Assembly (NCBI RefSeq): GCF_002013375.1
Contig: NZ_MAEW01000010.1
Location: 248,001 to 312,000 of the forward strand
DNA from: Mycobacterium sp. D16Q13
GTDB lineage: Bacteria; Actinomycetota; Actinomycetes; Mycobacteriales; Mycobacteriaceae
Direction: 5' to 3'
Length of the DNA stretch: 64,000 bases
Made by a program: the position numbers and the translations under genes. How positions within the stretch are numbered: position 1 is the stretch's first letter; every line of letters starts with the position of its first letter. A model generated the notes under the pieces. That model was not told the DNA's origin. It saw only the letters and a list, made by a program, of their open reading frames with translations, and did no database searches. Below, piece after piece: positions 56,485 to 64,000 of the stretch.

Positions 56485-56499
56485 TACCCCTTTGGGGTA
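56485..56499 (-). promoter_or_regulatory. CsoR/RicR-type copper operator candidate
   Basis: TACCC-C-TTT-G-GGGTA (fully TACCCC-TTT-GGGGTA) is an exact match to the TACCC-N5-GGGTA layout of mycobacterial RicR/CsoR sites as I recall it. It lies 69-83 bp upstream of the MspA-like operon. The rest of the 302-bp gap (56417-56718) contains an AT-rich stretch after 56499 and probable promoters for the TetR gene; no ORF was accepted. Confidence 0.6.
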
Positions 56500-56718
56500 T
56501 GGATGATTTTTAAGATGACCTCATTTACGGCGCGTGAACGGATCGGGAACGGGGCTTGTCTGTTGAGCATCCGTTCCATGCGCACGCGGCAGCGTACGTG
56601 GGATGGACGTCTCCGGCCCGGCAGCTGGACGCCGAGATTGGCATAATGGCAATATATGAACCAGACCGATCCGAGTGAGTGACCAGTCGGTTCCGGCGCA
56701 AGACTCGAGGAGGTGGCG

Positions 56719-57351
56719 GTGTCCGGCCAGCGACAGCGGATCAGCCGCGCAGAGTCTCAGCAACGTACTCGGGAGGAACTTCTGAATGCGGCCGAGGAAT
56801 TGTTCCTCGCCAACGGACTAGGCGGGACAACCGTCACCAAGATCGCCGATGCCGCCGGCCGGACCGTCGGAGCGATCTACTCGAACTTCTCCAGCAAGGA
56901 GAACCTTTGCGCAGAGGTGCTGCTGCGCTGCTACATGCGAACCTTCTCCGAGGTTGCCGGAAAGCTCATCCAGTCAGCGTCCTCCATCGACGACCAGATC
57001 ACTCAACTAGCGCACTGGTCCGCGGCGTTAAGTGGGGATGAGGGCCTGGTAGCACTGGCGGCAGAGTACGCGCTCGCCATCCACAAGGATCAGGCGCAGC
57101 TGGCTGTCTCACAGGGCCACATCGCGATGGGGCGCACTCTTCTCGGCGCGGTGCTGGCCAACACCCTCCCCGACACCACCCCGGAGGACGAGCGTGACAC
57201 CGCGCTAACCGCGGTCCTCGCAACCGCCGCAGGATTGGCCTTGGGCCGCACGCTCGGGACCATCGACGACACCCAGTACGTCGATCTGTTGACGCGCACC
57301 TTGCGGCTGTGGATCGCCGATCTGCGGCAGTTTCCGAACACCTCCAGCTAA
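56719..57351 (+). CDS. TetR-family regulator, upstream of monooxygenase operon
   Basis: 210 residues. GTG 56719 is preferred over GTG 56713 because GAGGAGG then lies 5 nt upstream. N-terminal helix-turn-helix with TVTKIADAAGRTVGAIYSNF and SSKENLCAEVLL, and an all-helical ligand domain. Clearly similar to the TetR protein at the far end of the operon (shared GRTxGxIYSNFxSK and a similar C-terminal half). Ends 88 bp before a perfect palindrome upstream of the SDR gene, so it is a prime candidate to bind there. Confidence 0.9.
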   Translation: MSGQRQRISRAESQQRTREELLNAAEELFLANGLGGTTVTKIADAAGRTVGAIYSNFSSKENLCAEVLLRCYMRTFSEVAGKLIQSASSIDDQITQLAHWSAALSGDEGLVALAAEYALAIHKDQAQLAVSQGHIAMGRTLLGAVLANTLPDTTPEDERDTALTAVLATAAGLALGRTLGTIDDTQYVDLLTRTLRLWIADLRQFPNTSS

Positions 57352-57438
57352 TCTTCCAGGACAGCCCGCCAGCCAGCACTCGGGCAATCCTGCTTTCGCG
57401 GAACGTTTCCAGACCCTCGCACCGGCAGGCATTGCGCC

Positions 57439-57469
57439 TTCATTCAGATAATCATATTATCTGAATGAA
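57439..57469 (+). promoter_or_regulatory. Perfect 31-bp palindrome, TetR operator candidate
   Basis: 14-bp arms TTCATTCAGATAAT / ATTATCTGAATGAA around a CAT centre, in an AT-rich patch 72 bp before the first SDR start. The size and symmetry fit a TetR dimer (or two dimers). The site would overlap or follow the operon promoter. Confidence 0.7.
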
Positions 57470-57541
57470 GTTCTCGACGAGGAGAGGTCCGCGCATGGTT
57501 GAAGCATCGTTCCGATTTACGGCTCCCCGGGGGTGTTCGTC

Positions 57542-58414
57542 ATGCCGGTAGCCGTTGTCACCGGGGCGGGCAGCGGCATAGGCCGGGCGACCGCCGAGCG
57601 ATTCGGCCGTAAGGGCTGGACGGTCGTAGTTTCCGATATCGATGAGACGACGGGAGCCGAGACGGTCGATCGCATCGCGGGGGACGGCGGGAAGGCCGTC
57701 TTCCGCCGCCTGGATGTCGCAGATCTAGCCGACTGGGAGCAGTTCACCGACTGGGTATGTGAGCAATACGGGCCCCCGGACCTGCTGGTGAACAACGCGG
57801 GCATCCTCATCGCCGGCGGATTTCTGGAGCAGACGGGTGCGGACTGGCGACGAATGATCTCGATCAACATGATGAGTCCGCTCGTCGGGTCGCGGCTATT
57901 CGTACAGCGCATGATCGACGCGGGTGCGACGGGCCATATTGCCAACATCTGCTCGGTCGGGGCGTTCATGCCGACACCCTTGGCGCCGTCGTACGTTGTC
58001 GCGAAACAAGGGGCTTGGTTCGGAACGCAGGCATTACGCGCCGAATTCGGCCGCCGCGGTATCGGTGTCAGCGCGATCTGCCCCGGCCTGATCGATACGA
58101 ACCTCTCCGCGAACGGCACGCGCAGCGGCGTCGACAGTCCCACGGGCACAACGTGGACCGACAAGCTGAGCCGCGGGCAACACTTCCTCGGCCGATCCCC
58201 CGATCACGTCGCCGCGGCCGTCGAACGCTCCATGCGATGGAACCTGTCCACCGTGCCCGTCGGTCTAGAGGCGTGGTTCGGCTGGTACCTGTACCGGCTG
58301 TCTCCTGGCCTGACGCGTGGGCTGCTGGGTCTGGCCCGGATGCCCTTGGCCGATCGTGTCGTGGATCTGGGCGCGCGTGCGCTGACCACCCTGGGTATCG
58401 GAGGAAATCGATGA
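57542..58414 (+). CDS. Short-chain dehydrogenase/reductase, operon gene 1
   Basis: 290 residues from ATG 57542; an in-frame GTG 9 bp upstream is possible. Classical SDR: TGAGSGIGRATAERFG, NNAGILIAGG, catalytic Tyr151 and Lys155 (SYVVAK), and PG motif CPGLIDTN. The C-terminal extension (YLYRLSPGLTRGLLGLARMP) is unusually long and amphipathic and is shared with the next SDR. Predicted to oxidise an alcohol to the ketone used by the monooxygenases, or the reverse. Starts the five-gene operon. Confidence 0.88.
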   Translation: MPVAVVTGAGSGIGRATAERFGRKGWTVVVSDIDETTGAETVDRIAGDGGKAVFRRLDVADLADWEQFTDWVCEQYGPPDLLVNNAGILIAGGFLEQTGADWRRMISINMMSPLVGSRLFVQRMIDAGATGHIANICSVGAFMPTPLAPSYVVAKQGAWFGTQALRAEFGRRGIGVSAICPGLIDTNLSANGTRSGVDSPTGTTWTDKLSRGQHFLGRSPDHVAAAVERSMRWNLSTVPVGLEAWFGWYLYRLSPGLTRGLLGLARMPLADRVVDLGARALTTLGIGGNR

Positions 58415-59271
58415 AGACCGCAATAGTGACCGGTGCCGGCTCCGGTATCGGACGAGAAACCGCTCGCCTCTTCGCTTCTCGGGGCGACCGGGTGATCCTC
58501 GCGGATATTGATCTCGACGCGGCGGAGGCCGCGGCGGGTGACATCGCCACCGGCGGCGGCACGGCGATCGCGTATCAGCTGGACGTCGCGGATGAACAGC
58601 AGTGGGAGACGCTCGGCACGTGGGTCGGCTCCGAGTTCGGCGCGCCCAACCTGCTCGTCAACAACGCCGGAATCATGGACTGGGGCGGGTTTGTCGACAC
58701 GACCGCGCAACAGTGGCAGCGCACCATGGACGTCGACTTGATGAGTGTCATTTACGGATCCCGGATCTTTGGCCAACAGATGATCGATGCAGGGGTTCGT
58801 GGGCATATCGTCAACATCGCTTCGGGGGCGGCCTTCCTGCCGCACAAAATGATTCCCGCGTACGGCACGGCCAAGGCGGCCGTTCTGATGGCATCGCAGG
58901 CGCTGCGGGTCGAGCTGCGCCGACACGAAATCGGGGTCACCGCAATATGCCCCGGTGTTATCAACACCAATCTGATCGCCAATGGCCATCGCGCCGGAAT
59001 CAGTGACGACGATCAAACGCAGTGGTACGCACAGGCCGGCAAGATTCAATCGATCAGCTATGCGGGCCCGGAGAAGGTGGCACGCGCCATCGAGAGATCG
59101 GTACGCCACAACTGGGCCGTCGTTCCTGTCAATCCCGAATCATGGTTCATCTACGGCCTTTATCGGTTGTCGCCGAGCCTTAGCCGCGTCCTCACGGGCA
59201 TCGGCTCATTCGAATTGGCCGACAGCCTGATGTCCCGGTTGCAGCCCCTCCTGAATCGAGTCGGACAGTGA
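58411..59271 (+). CDS. Short-chain dehydrogenase/reductase, operon gene 2
   Basis: 286 residues. ATG 58411 overlaps the previous stop (ATGA) behind GGAGG; a longer frame upstream lies inside gene 1. TGAGSGIGRETARLFAS, NNAGIMDWGG, Tyr151 and Lys155 in AYGTAKAAV, CPGVINTN, and the same RLSP-containing C-terminal extension as gene 1. The two SDRs are paralogues, perhaps with different substrate or stereochemistry. Confidence 0.9.
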   Translation: MKTAIVTGAGSGIGRETARLFASRGDRVILADIDLDAAEAAAGDIATGGGTAIAYQLDVADEQQWETLGTWVGSEFGAPNLLVNNAGIMDWGGFVDTTAQQWQRTMDVDLMSVIYGSRIFGQQMIDAGVRGHIVNIASGAAFLPHKMIPAYGTAKAAVLMASQALRVELRRHEIGVTAICPGVINTNLIANGHRAGISDDDQTQWYAQAGKIQSISYAGPEKVARAIERSVRHNWAVVPVNPESWFIYGLYRLSPSLSRVLTGIGSFELADSLMSRLQPLLNRVGQ

Positions 59272-60809
59272 GCACACCGCAACCGGAATTCGATGTCGCT
59301 GTCATTGGCGCGGGGCCCGGCGGTATCGCGGCGGGGGTCAAGTTGTTACAAGCCGGAATCGACAACATCGTGCTGTTGGAACGCGCCGACGACGTCGGGG
59401 GAAGCTGGCACGAAAACCACTATCCGGGCCTGGGAGTGGACGTTCCGTCCTTTGCCTACCAGTACTCCTTCGCGCGAAACTCTCAGTGGAGCAGGCTCTT
59501 TCCTAAAGGCGATGAGGTCAAGCAGTATCACGTCGACGTCGCGCAGCGCTTCGGCGTCTACGAACGGGTCCGCTTTGACACCAACGTCGAACGAGAAGAG
59601 TGGGACGACACCGGATTCTGGAACTTAGTCACCAGCGACGGTTCGGTCATCACCGCACGCTTCGTGATCAGCGCCGTCGGTGCCTTCGTCCGCCCCAAAG
59701 CCGATGTCGGCATCGCGGGGGCAGACTCCTTCAGCGGCAAGGTGCAGCGACCCACCGACTGGGACCACGCGTACGACATGACGGCCAAAAGTGTCGGCAT
59801 CATCGGCACCGGAGCCAGCGCGGTGCAGATCATTCCCACCATCGCACCGCAGGTATCGCGCCTAACCGTCTTCCAGCGCACACCGGTCTGGTCCCTACCC
59901 AAGCCGGACCTCACATTGGGCCCGATCCTGCGTCGTGTGTACGCGGCACCCGGAGTGCAACCCGCGCTCAACGGCGCCGTGCTGGTGCTGGCCGACATAT
60001 TGCTCCGCACGCTGAGCAAGGCACCGTTCCGATATTCACGCCCCGTGATGGACAGGTTCGATGCGACGTGCATTGCCGCATACCGCCGCTATATCCGCTG
60101 GATAGTCGACGACCCGTCCACCGGCGAGAAGCTGACACCGGATTTTGGCCCGCTCGCGAAACGCCCCACCATTTCCAATGGTTATCTGCGGGCATACAAC
60201 CGAGACAACGTCTCACTGATCACCGAGCCGATCGAGAGAATCACGACCGATGGCGTCCGGACGCGCGATGGCGTCGAGCACCGGTTCGATGTGCTGATCC
60301 TGGCCACCGGATATGAGGTGTTCTCGGACCCGGAGACCTACCGGCCCGGAGCCATTCGGGGCCGCAACGGGTTTGACCTAGCCGCATACTACGCCGAACA
60401 CGGACTGCAGGCCTACGAGAGCGTCGCTGTACACGGCCTGCCGAATCGGTGGACACTCTGCGGACCGTACTCGTGGACCGGATCGGGCTGGCACGCGTTT
60501 ATGGAAATGACCTCCGATCACGCGGTACGCGCCATCGTCGAAGCCAACAGGCGTGGAGCTGGCTCCTGCGAGGTACGCAAGGAGGTTGCCGATGCGTACC
60601 ATCGCATCGTCCGCCAGCGATCGGAAGCCATGCGCTACTACCTTGCCGAGCTGAACGGACACATCCCCACGTATTACCGGAACTCGCAGGGCGACAGTAC
60701 GTATCTGCGGCCCGCGGGGTTCTTCGAGGCGCGGCGCAGTACACGCAAGTTCCCGCTCGACGACTACGAATACGCCTACGGGAAGCAGCCCGCAGAGGTG
60801 CTCACATGA
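59268..60809 (+). CDS. Baeyer-Villiger-type flavin monooxygenase 1, altered fingerprint
   Basis: 513 residues, GTG start overlapping the SDR stop (GTGA). FAD motif GAGPGGIAAGVKLLQAG, NADPH motif VGIIGTGASAVQI, and the Baeyer-Villiger fingerprint at residues 155-165. The fingerprint FxGxxxHxxxW reads FSGKVQRPTDW, with Arg161 in place of the conserved His (codon CGA at 59748-59750). The His is a family hallmark important for ester formation, so this enzyme may be altered or act instead as an N- or S-oxidase. Everything else looks intact. Confidence 0.87.
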   Translation: MSTPQPEFDVAVIGAGPGGIAAGVKLLQAGIDNIVLLERADDVGGSWHENHYPGLGVDVPSFAYQYSFARNSQWSRLFPKGDEVKQYHVDVAQRFGVYERVRFDTNVEREEWDDTGFWNLVTSDGSVITARFVISAVGAFVRPKADVGIAGADSFSGKVQRPTDWDHAYDMTAKSVGIIGTGASAVQIIPTIAPQVSRLTVFQRTPVWSLPKPDLTLGPILRRVYAAPGVQPALNGAVLVLADILLRTLSKAPFRYSRPVMDRFDATCIAAYRRYIRWIVDDPSTGEKLTPDFGPLAKRPTISNGYLRAYNRDNVSLITEPIERITTDGVRTRDGVEHRFDVLILATGYEVFSDPETYRPGAIRGRNGFDLAAYYAEHGLQAYESVAVHGLPNRWTLCGPYSWTGSGWHAFMEMTSDHAVRAIVEANRRGAGSCEVRKEVADAYHRIVRQRSEAMRYYLAELNGHIPTYYRNSQGDSTYLRPAGFFEARRSTRKFPLDDYEYAYGKQPAEVLT

Positions 60810-61840
60810 ATGCTCCGCTACCCATCGCCGTACCGGGCGATACCGTCAAGATCTCGATGCTGGGGAGTGGCTCAGCGCTGCAAAGGTTTACCCACGCGGT
60901 GGCCCGGGTTCTGCTGCGAGCACCGTTGGAGGGTCTAGCCAGACTCGCCGCGCGTTTTCCGTCATGGCGGACGCCCGGATTCCGCGCCGCCAACTTCGTC
61001 GAGGTGGCGGCTTACCCGTTGCGCCCGAGTCGCGGTACCCGGCGGCGCATCGTGACGTTTCCACACTTCCGTGCTGAATGGTTGTGGCATAGGGACCTTC
61101 CCGATCCGGAGAATGCGGAGGAGGGTGCGATCCTGTACTTCCACGGCGGCGCCTTCATCCTGGGCGGTCTACACAGTCACCGGCGCATGACCGCACGTCT
61201 CGCGCGCACGGCAGCGACGCGGCTACTCGCGGTCGACTATCGCCAGCTCCCGCTGGCGCATATCACCGAGTCCGTCGCCGATGCCATGACCACCTACCGA
61301 TATCTACTCGACCAGGGATACGCCGCCGACAAAATTGTGTTCGCCGGCGATTCAGCCGGAGGCGGACTGGCCTTCAGCGCGGCTCTCGCCGCCCGAGACC
61401 TTGGGTTACCGGTGCCCGGTGGCATCGCCGCTATCTCCCCGTGGGCGGATCTCGATTGTTCGGCGAAGAAGGCCCATCCGAACGAGGCCCGTGATGCGAT
61501 GCTATCTGGCCTCATTCTCTCGGTTCCGGGCGAATTGGGCATGGCCCCCGACGGTGAGTTGGACCCGTCCTGGTCATCGGTAAACCGCGATTTCACGGGC
61601 ATGCCACCGGTTTTCATCCAGGTGGGATCGCTCGAAGTGCTGCTGGTCGATGTCGAGCAGTTGGCCCGCCGCTGTGCCGAAGCCACCGTGCCGTGCACGG
61701 TCCAGATCTGGGATCACGCCGTGCACGACTTTCAGATCGCCGCCGATATCCTGCCCGACGCCCGCGCCGCGGTAGCCGACATCGCGTACTTCATCAGCCA
61801 GATCACCAATCCGACCAACTCCAAGGCAGGCACATCGTGA
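60806..61840 (+). CDS. Alpha/beta hydrolase, HSL/LipR-like esterase
   Basis: 344 residues from ATG 60806, overlapping the previous stop (ATGA). Hormone-sensitive-lipase family: oxyanion motif HGGAF (from residue 113), nucleophile GDSAGG (Ser183), and a likely catalytic His307 in DHAVHDFQI. No signal peptide. Between two ester-forming monooxygenases it is the natural enzyme to cleave the product ester to acid and alcohol. M. tuberculosis has a comparable lipR beside the BVMO of the mymA operon. Confidence 0.9.
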   Translation: MNAPLPIAVPGDTVKISMLGSGSALQRFTHAVARVLLRAPLEGLARLAARFPSWRTPGFRAANFVEVAAYPLRPSRGTRRRIVTFPHFRAEWLWHRDLPDPENAEEGAILYFHGGAFILGGLHSHRRMTARLARTAATRLLAVDYRQLPLAHITESVADAMTTYRYLLDQGYAADKIVFAGDSAGGGLAFSAALAARDLGLPVPGGIAAISPWADLDCSAKKAHPNEARDAMLSGLILSVPGELGMAPDGELDPSWSSVNRDFTGMPPVFIQVGSLEVLLVDVEQLARRCAEATVPCTVQIWDHAVHDFQIAADILPDARAAVADIAYFISQITNPTNSKAGTS

Positions 61841-63393
61841 GCACGCCCACTCCCCAGCATGAGGTTCTTGTCGTCGGCGCCGGATTCGGCGGCATCGCCG
61901 CAGGTGTCAAGTTACGCAAAGCGGGTATCGACGATTTCGTGATCGTCGATAAGCACCCATCCGTGGGCGGAACGTGGTTCATCAACAAGTATCCCGGTGT
62001 CGCGGTTGATATTCCGTCATTCATCTACAGCTATTCCTTTGCCCAGACCGGGAACTGGAGCCGGCTCTTCGCGCCCGGCGACGAGCTCCAGCAGTACGCC
62101 GAGGACGTGGTCGATGGGCACGGCCTGCGCGACAAGCTGCGGCTCAGCACCACGGTGCTCGGCGGAAGATTCGATGAGACCACCGATATCTGGCACGTGG
62201 AGACCGATAAAGGTGAGATCACCGCTCGCCACGTAATCGTCGGGATCGGTGGGCTGGAGGTGCCCAATCTGCCCACCATCCCCGGCATCGACACCTTCGC
62301 CGGTAAGCTCCAGCACACCACGTCGTGGGACCACGACTACGACCTGACCGGCAAGCGGGTGGCCGTGATCGGCACCGGTGCCACCGCGCTGCAGTTGGTG
62401 CCAGCGATCGCTGATCAGGTCGGTCACCTGGCGGTGTTTCAGCGCACCGCGATCTGGGTCGCACCCAAGCTCGACTTCAAGACCGGCCCCCTCACCCGAT
62501 TCATCTTCGGCAATCGTGTGCTGCGTGCGCCGTTGCGCGGTGCCGGCATAGTGCTCGTCGAGCTAGGGCTCGGCGGTGCGCTGCTGGGCGGGCAGCTGCT
62601 GGGGGAACGCCTGTACAAGGCGGTGCTGCAGAGTGTGGGTCTGGCGCTACGGGGATGGATGTGGACACAGCTCCCCGGAGAACCCGAACTACGCAAGAAG
62701 CTCACGCCCACTTACGCGTTCGGCTGCAAGCGGCCATCCATGCACAACGAGTGGTTTACGACGTTCACCAAACCCAACGTCGATCTGGTGACCGAACCCA
62801 TCGAACGCATCACCGAGAACTCCGTCATCACCGCCGATGGGGCAGAGCACGAGATCGATGTTCTGGTGTGCGCCACAGGATTCAAGGTCATGGAAAAGGG
62901 TGCCACGCCACCGTTCCCGTGCCTGGGTCGCGACGGCGTCGACCTGAACACGTGGTGGGACGAGAACCGCTACCAGGCCTACCAAGGAGTGACCGTCCCC
63001 GGTTGGCCCAACGCATACATGCTGATCGGGCCCTGGGCGTACTCACCCGGCTCGTACCTGGTTCTGTTGGAATCGACGGTTGCGCACGCCGTTCGGGCCA
63101 TCAAGGAAACTCGCCGACGTGGAGCCACCCGTTGCGAGGTGCGTCAGGAGCCTCACGATAAGTACTGGCAGCAAATGCTTTCGCGCGCCGCCAAGAGCCA
63201 CCTTCCCACACCGCTGTGCGCGGGCTCGAACACCTACTACATCAACTACCAAGGCGATGCGGCCGCGTATCGTCCATCAACCAACACCGAGATGCGCTTG
63301 CAGAACCGGTATTTTCCGTTCACTGACTATCAATTCACCAGCGCTAGCCGGCAGCACTCAGTCGATCTCGCCACGTCTCGAGGGTCTGCATGA
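61837..63393 (+). CDS. Baeyer-Villiger-type flavin monooxygenase 2
   Basis: 518 residues, GTG start overlapping the esterase stop (GTGA). FAD motif GAGFGGIAAGVKLRKAG, NADPH motif VAVIGTGATALQL, and intact fingerprint FAGKLQHTTSW (Phe154, His160, Trp164). It is the paralogue of monooxygenase 1 with the canonical His, so it is the better candidate for true ketone-to-ester oxidation. Its last 50 bp overlap the 3' end of the opposing TetR gene. Confidence 0.9.
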   Translation: MSTPTPQHEVLVVGAGFGGIAAGVKLRKAGIDDFVIVDKHPSVGGTWFINKYPGVAVDIPSFIYSYSFAQTGNWSRLFAPGDELQQYAEDVVDGHGLRDKLRLSTTVLGGRFDETTDIWHVETDKGEITARHVIVGIGGLEVPNLPTIPGIDTFAGKLQHTTSWDHDYDLTGKRVAVIGTGATALQLVPAIADQVGHLAVFQRTAIWVAPKLDFKTGPLTRFIFGNRVLRAPLRGAGIVLVELGLGGALLGGQLLGERLYKAVLQSVGLALRGWMWTQLPGEPELRKKLTPTYAFGCKRPSMHNEWFTTFTKPNVDLVTEPIERITENSVITADGAEHEIDVLVCATGFKVMEKGATPPFPCLGRDGVDLNTWWDENRYQAYQGVTVPGWPNAYMLIGPWAYSPGSYLVLLESTVAHAVRAIKETRRRGATRCEVRQEPHDKYWQQMLSRAAKSHLPTPLCAGSNTYYINYQGDAAAYRPSTNTEMRLQNRYFPFTDYQFTSASRQHSVDLATSRGSA

Positions 63394-63970
63394 ACACGCT
63401 GGTTGACTGATCGGGCTCGACAAGACCCAGCGTGTGGTTGACCACCAACCCCATCCCCGTGGCAACAATTGCGGCCACGGCGTCGTCAAGAATCGGATGG
63501 TCCAGGGCTGCCACGCCCTCGGCTTCAAGTTGGCCCGCGAACACTGCCTTCACGCCCGCCTGCAAACCGGCCACATTCTCACGAATCAGCTGAGCCTGTT
63601 CCGGATCATGGCGGACCGCGAGTAGATACTCCGCGGTCAGACCGATCCAGTCGGTCTCACCACTGAGTACGCGCCACTTGGTCTCGACGATGGCAAGTTT
63701 GTCCGCTGCGCTCTCCTTGGCCATCATCGCCAACGCGACCTGAGTCAGCCACCCTTCGTAATGGATGCGCAGAAGTTGTTGACACAAAGCGTCTTTACTC
63801 TCGAAGTTGCTATAGATCGAGCCCTGGGTACGGCCGGCCTCGGCGGCAATTTGCGCAACCGTCGTCGCGTGAAAACCCTTTTGCAGGAAGACTTTCTCGG
63901 CGGCTGCGAGCACGATTTCCCGCGTCTGCGCCTGCAGTTCCTCGCGGGTCAGCGCCCTCGGCATCGACAC
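63344..63970 (-). CDS. TetR-family regulator at the far end of the operon
   Basis: 208 residues; starts at GTG 63970 or ATG 63964 (MPRALTREELQAQTREIVLA). Helix-turn-helix TVAQIAAEAGRTQGSIYSNF and ESKDALCQQLLR, with ligand-binding helical domain similar to the first TetR. Convergent with monooxygenase 2 and overlapping its 3' end by 50 bp. Its promoter lies near or beyond the window edge. Confidence 0.9.
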   Translation of the reverse strand: MSMPRALTREELQAQTREIVLAAAEKVFLQKGFHATTVAQIAAEAGRTQGSIYSNFESKDALCQQLLRIHYEGWLTQVALAMMAKESAADKLAIVETKWRVLSGETDWIGLTAEYLLAVRHDPEQAQLIRENVAGLQAGVKAVFAGQLEAEGVAALDHPILDDAVAAIVATGMGLVVNHTLGLVEPDQSTSVFMQTLETWRDRLSAAG

Positions 63971-64000
63971 CCCGATCGCTAGTCCCGCGCCCTGTCGCGC

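Overview
The window is high-GC DNA from a rapidly growing mycobacterium. It most likely belongs to the Mycobacterium abscessus-chelonae group (Mycobacteroides). Three things point there: the cell-wall gene order (emb genes, accD4-pks13-fadD32, antigen 85 genes, aftB-ubiA-glfT2-glf, erp) follows the M. tuberculosis Rv3793-Rv3818 and Rv3834c-Rv3836 regions; fbpD and PE_PGRS62 are absent; and EmbB carries the Gln-Met pair reported in naturally ethambutol-resistant species. No tRNA, rRNA, CRISPR array, insertion sequence or phage gene was seen.

Bases 1-13200: arabinosyltransferases embC (5' end outside the window), embA and embB. embC is separated from embA by a small secreted protein and an inverted P-loop ATPase gene. 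The ATPase and embA diverge from a 190-bp region packed with GATAC/GTATC boxes. Then come a zinc-ribbon protein and a CDF metal exporter, divergent across a palindromic spacer, and a small membrane protein behind a BlaI-type operator. A strong bidirectional terminator ends this part.

Bases 13200-37000: the mycolic acid condensation and transfer cluster on the minus strand (fadD32, pks13, accD4, cutinase-like Rv3802c homologue, three antigen 85 mycolyltransferases), then the tightly coupled arabinogalactan operon glf-glfT2-PAP2 phosphatase-ubiA-aftB, and on the plus strand erp and a peptidoglycan amidase. Pks13 makes the mycolate, antigen 85 transfers it, and glf/glfT2/ubiA/aftB/emb build the arabinogalactan that accepts it.

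Bases 37000-52700: a HAD phosphatase, two PlsC-type acyltransferases and an SDR; an APH-like kinase; a CHAP protein; a nitronate monooxygenase-tautomerase-LysR operon with a LysR-type palindrome; a small ATPase/membrane protein pair; MarR; a metallo-beta-lactamase/Rieske protein; an F420-type reductase; and a seryl-tRNA synthetase operon that also carries ankyrin and GAF proteins. Divergent from it lie the septum-formation protein and small metallopeptidase equivalent to Rv3835-Rv3836.

Bases 52700-64000 are accessory. An orphan PE-like/PPE-like/EspG trio has no ESX core genes beside it. A tandem pair of MspA-like porins sits behind a TACCC-N5-GGGTA motif like a CsoR/RicR copper operator. A five-gene, translationally coupled operon (two SDRs, two Baeyer-Villiger-type monooxygenases, one esterase) lies behind a perfect 31-bp palindrome and is flanked by two related TetR regulators. 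The order fits an alcohol-to-ketone-to-ester-to-acid pathway.

The strongest leads are the GATAC array inside the emb locus, the copper-operator-like site on the porin pair, the TetR-flanked monooxygenase operon, and the orphan type VII trio.
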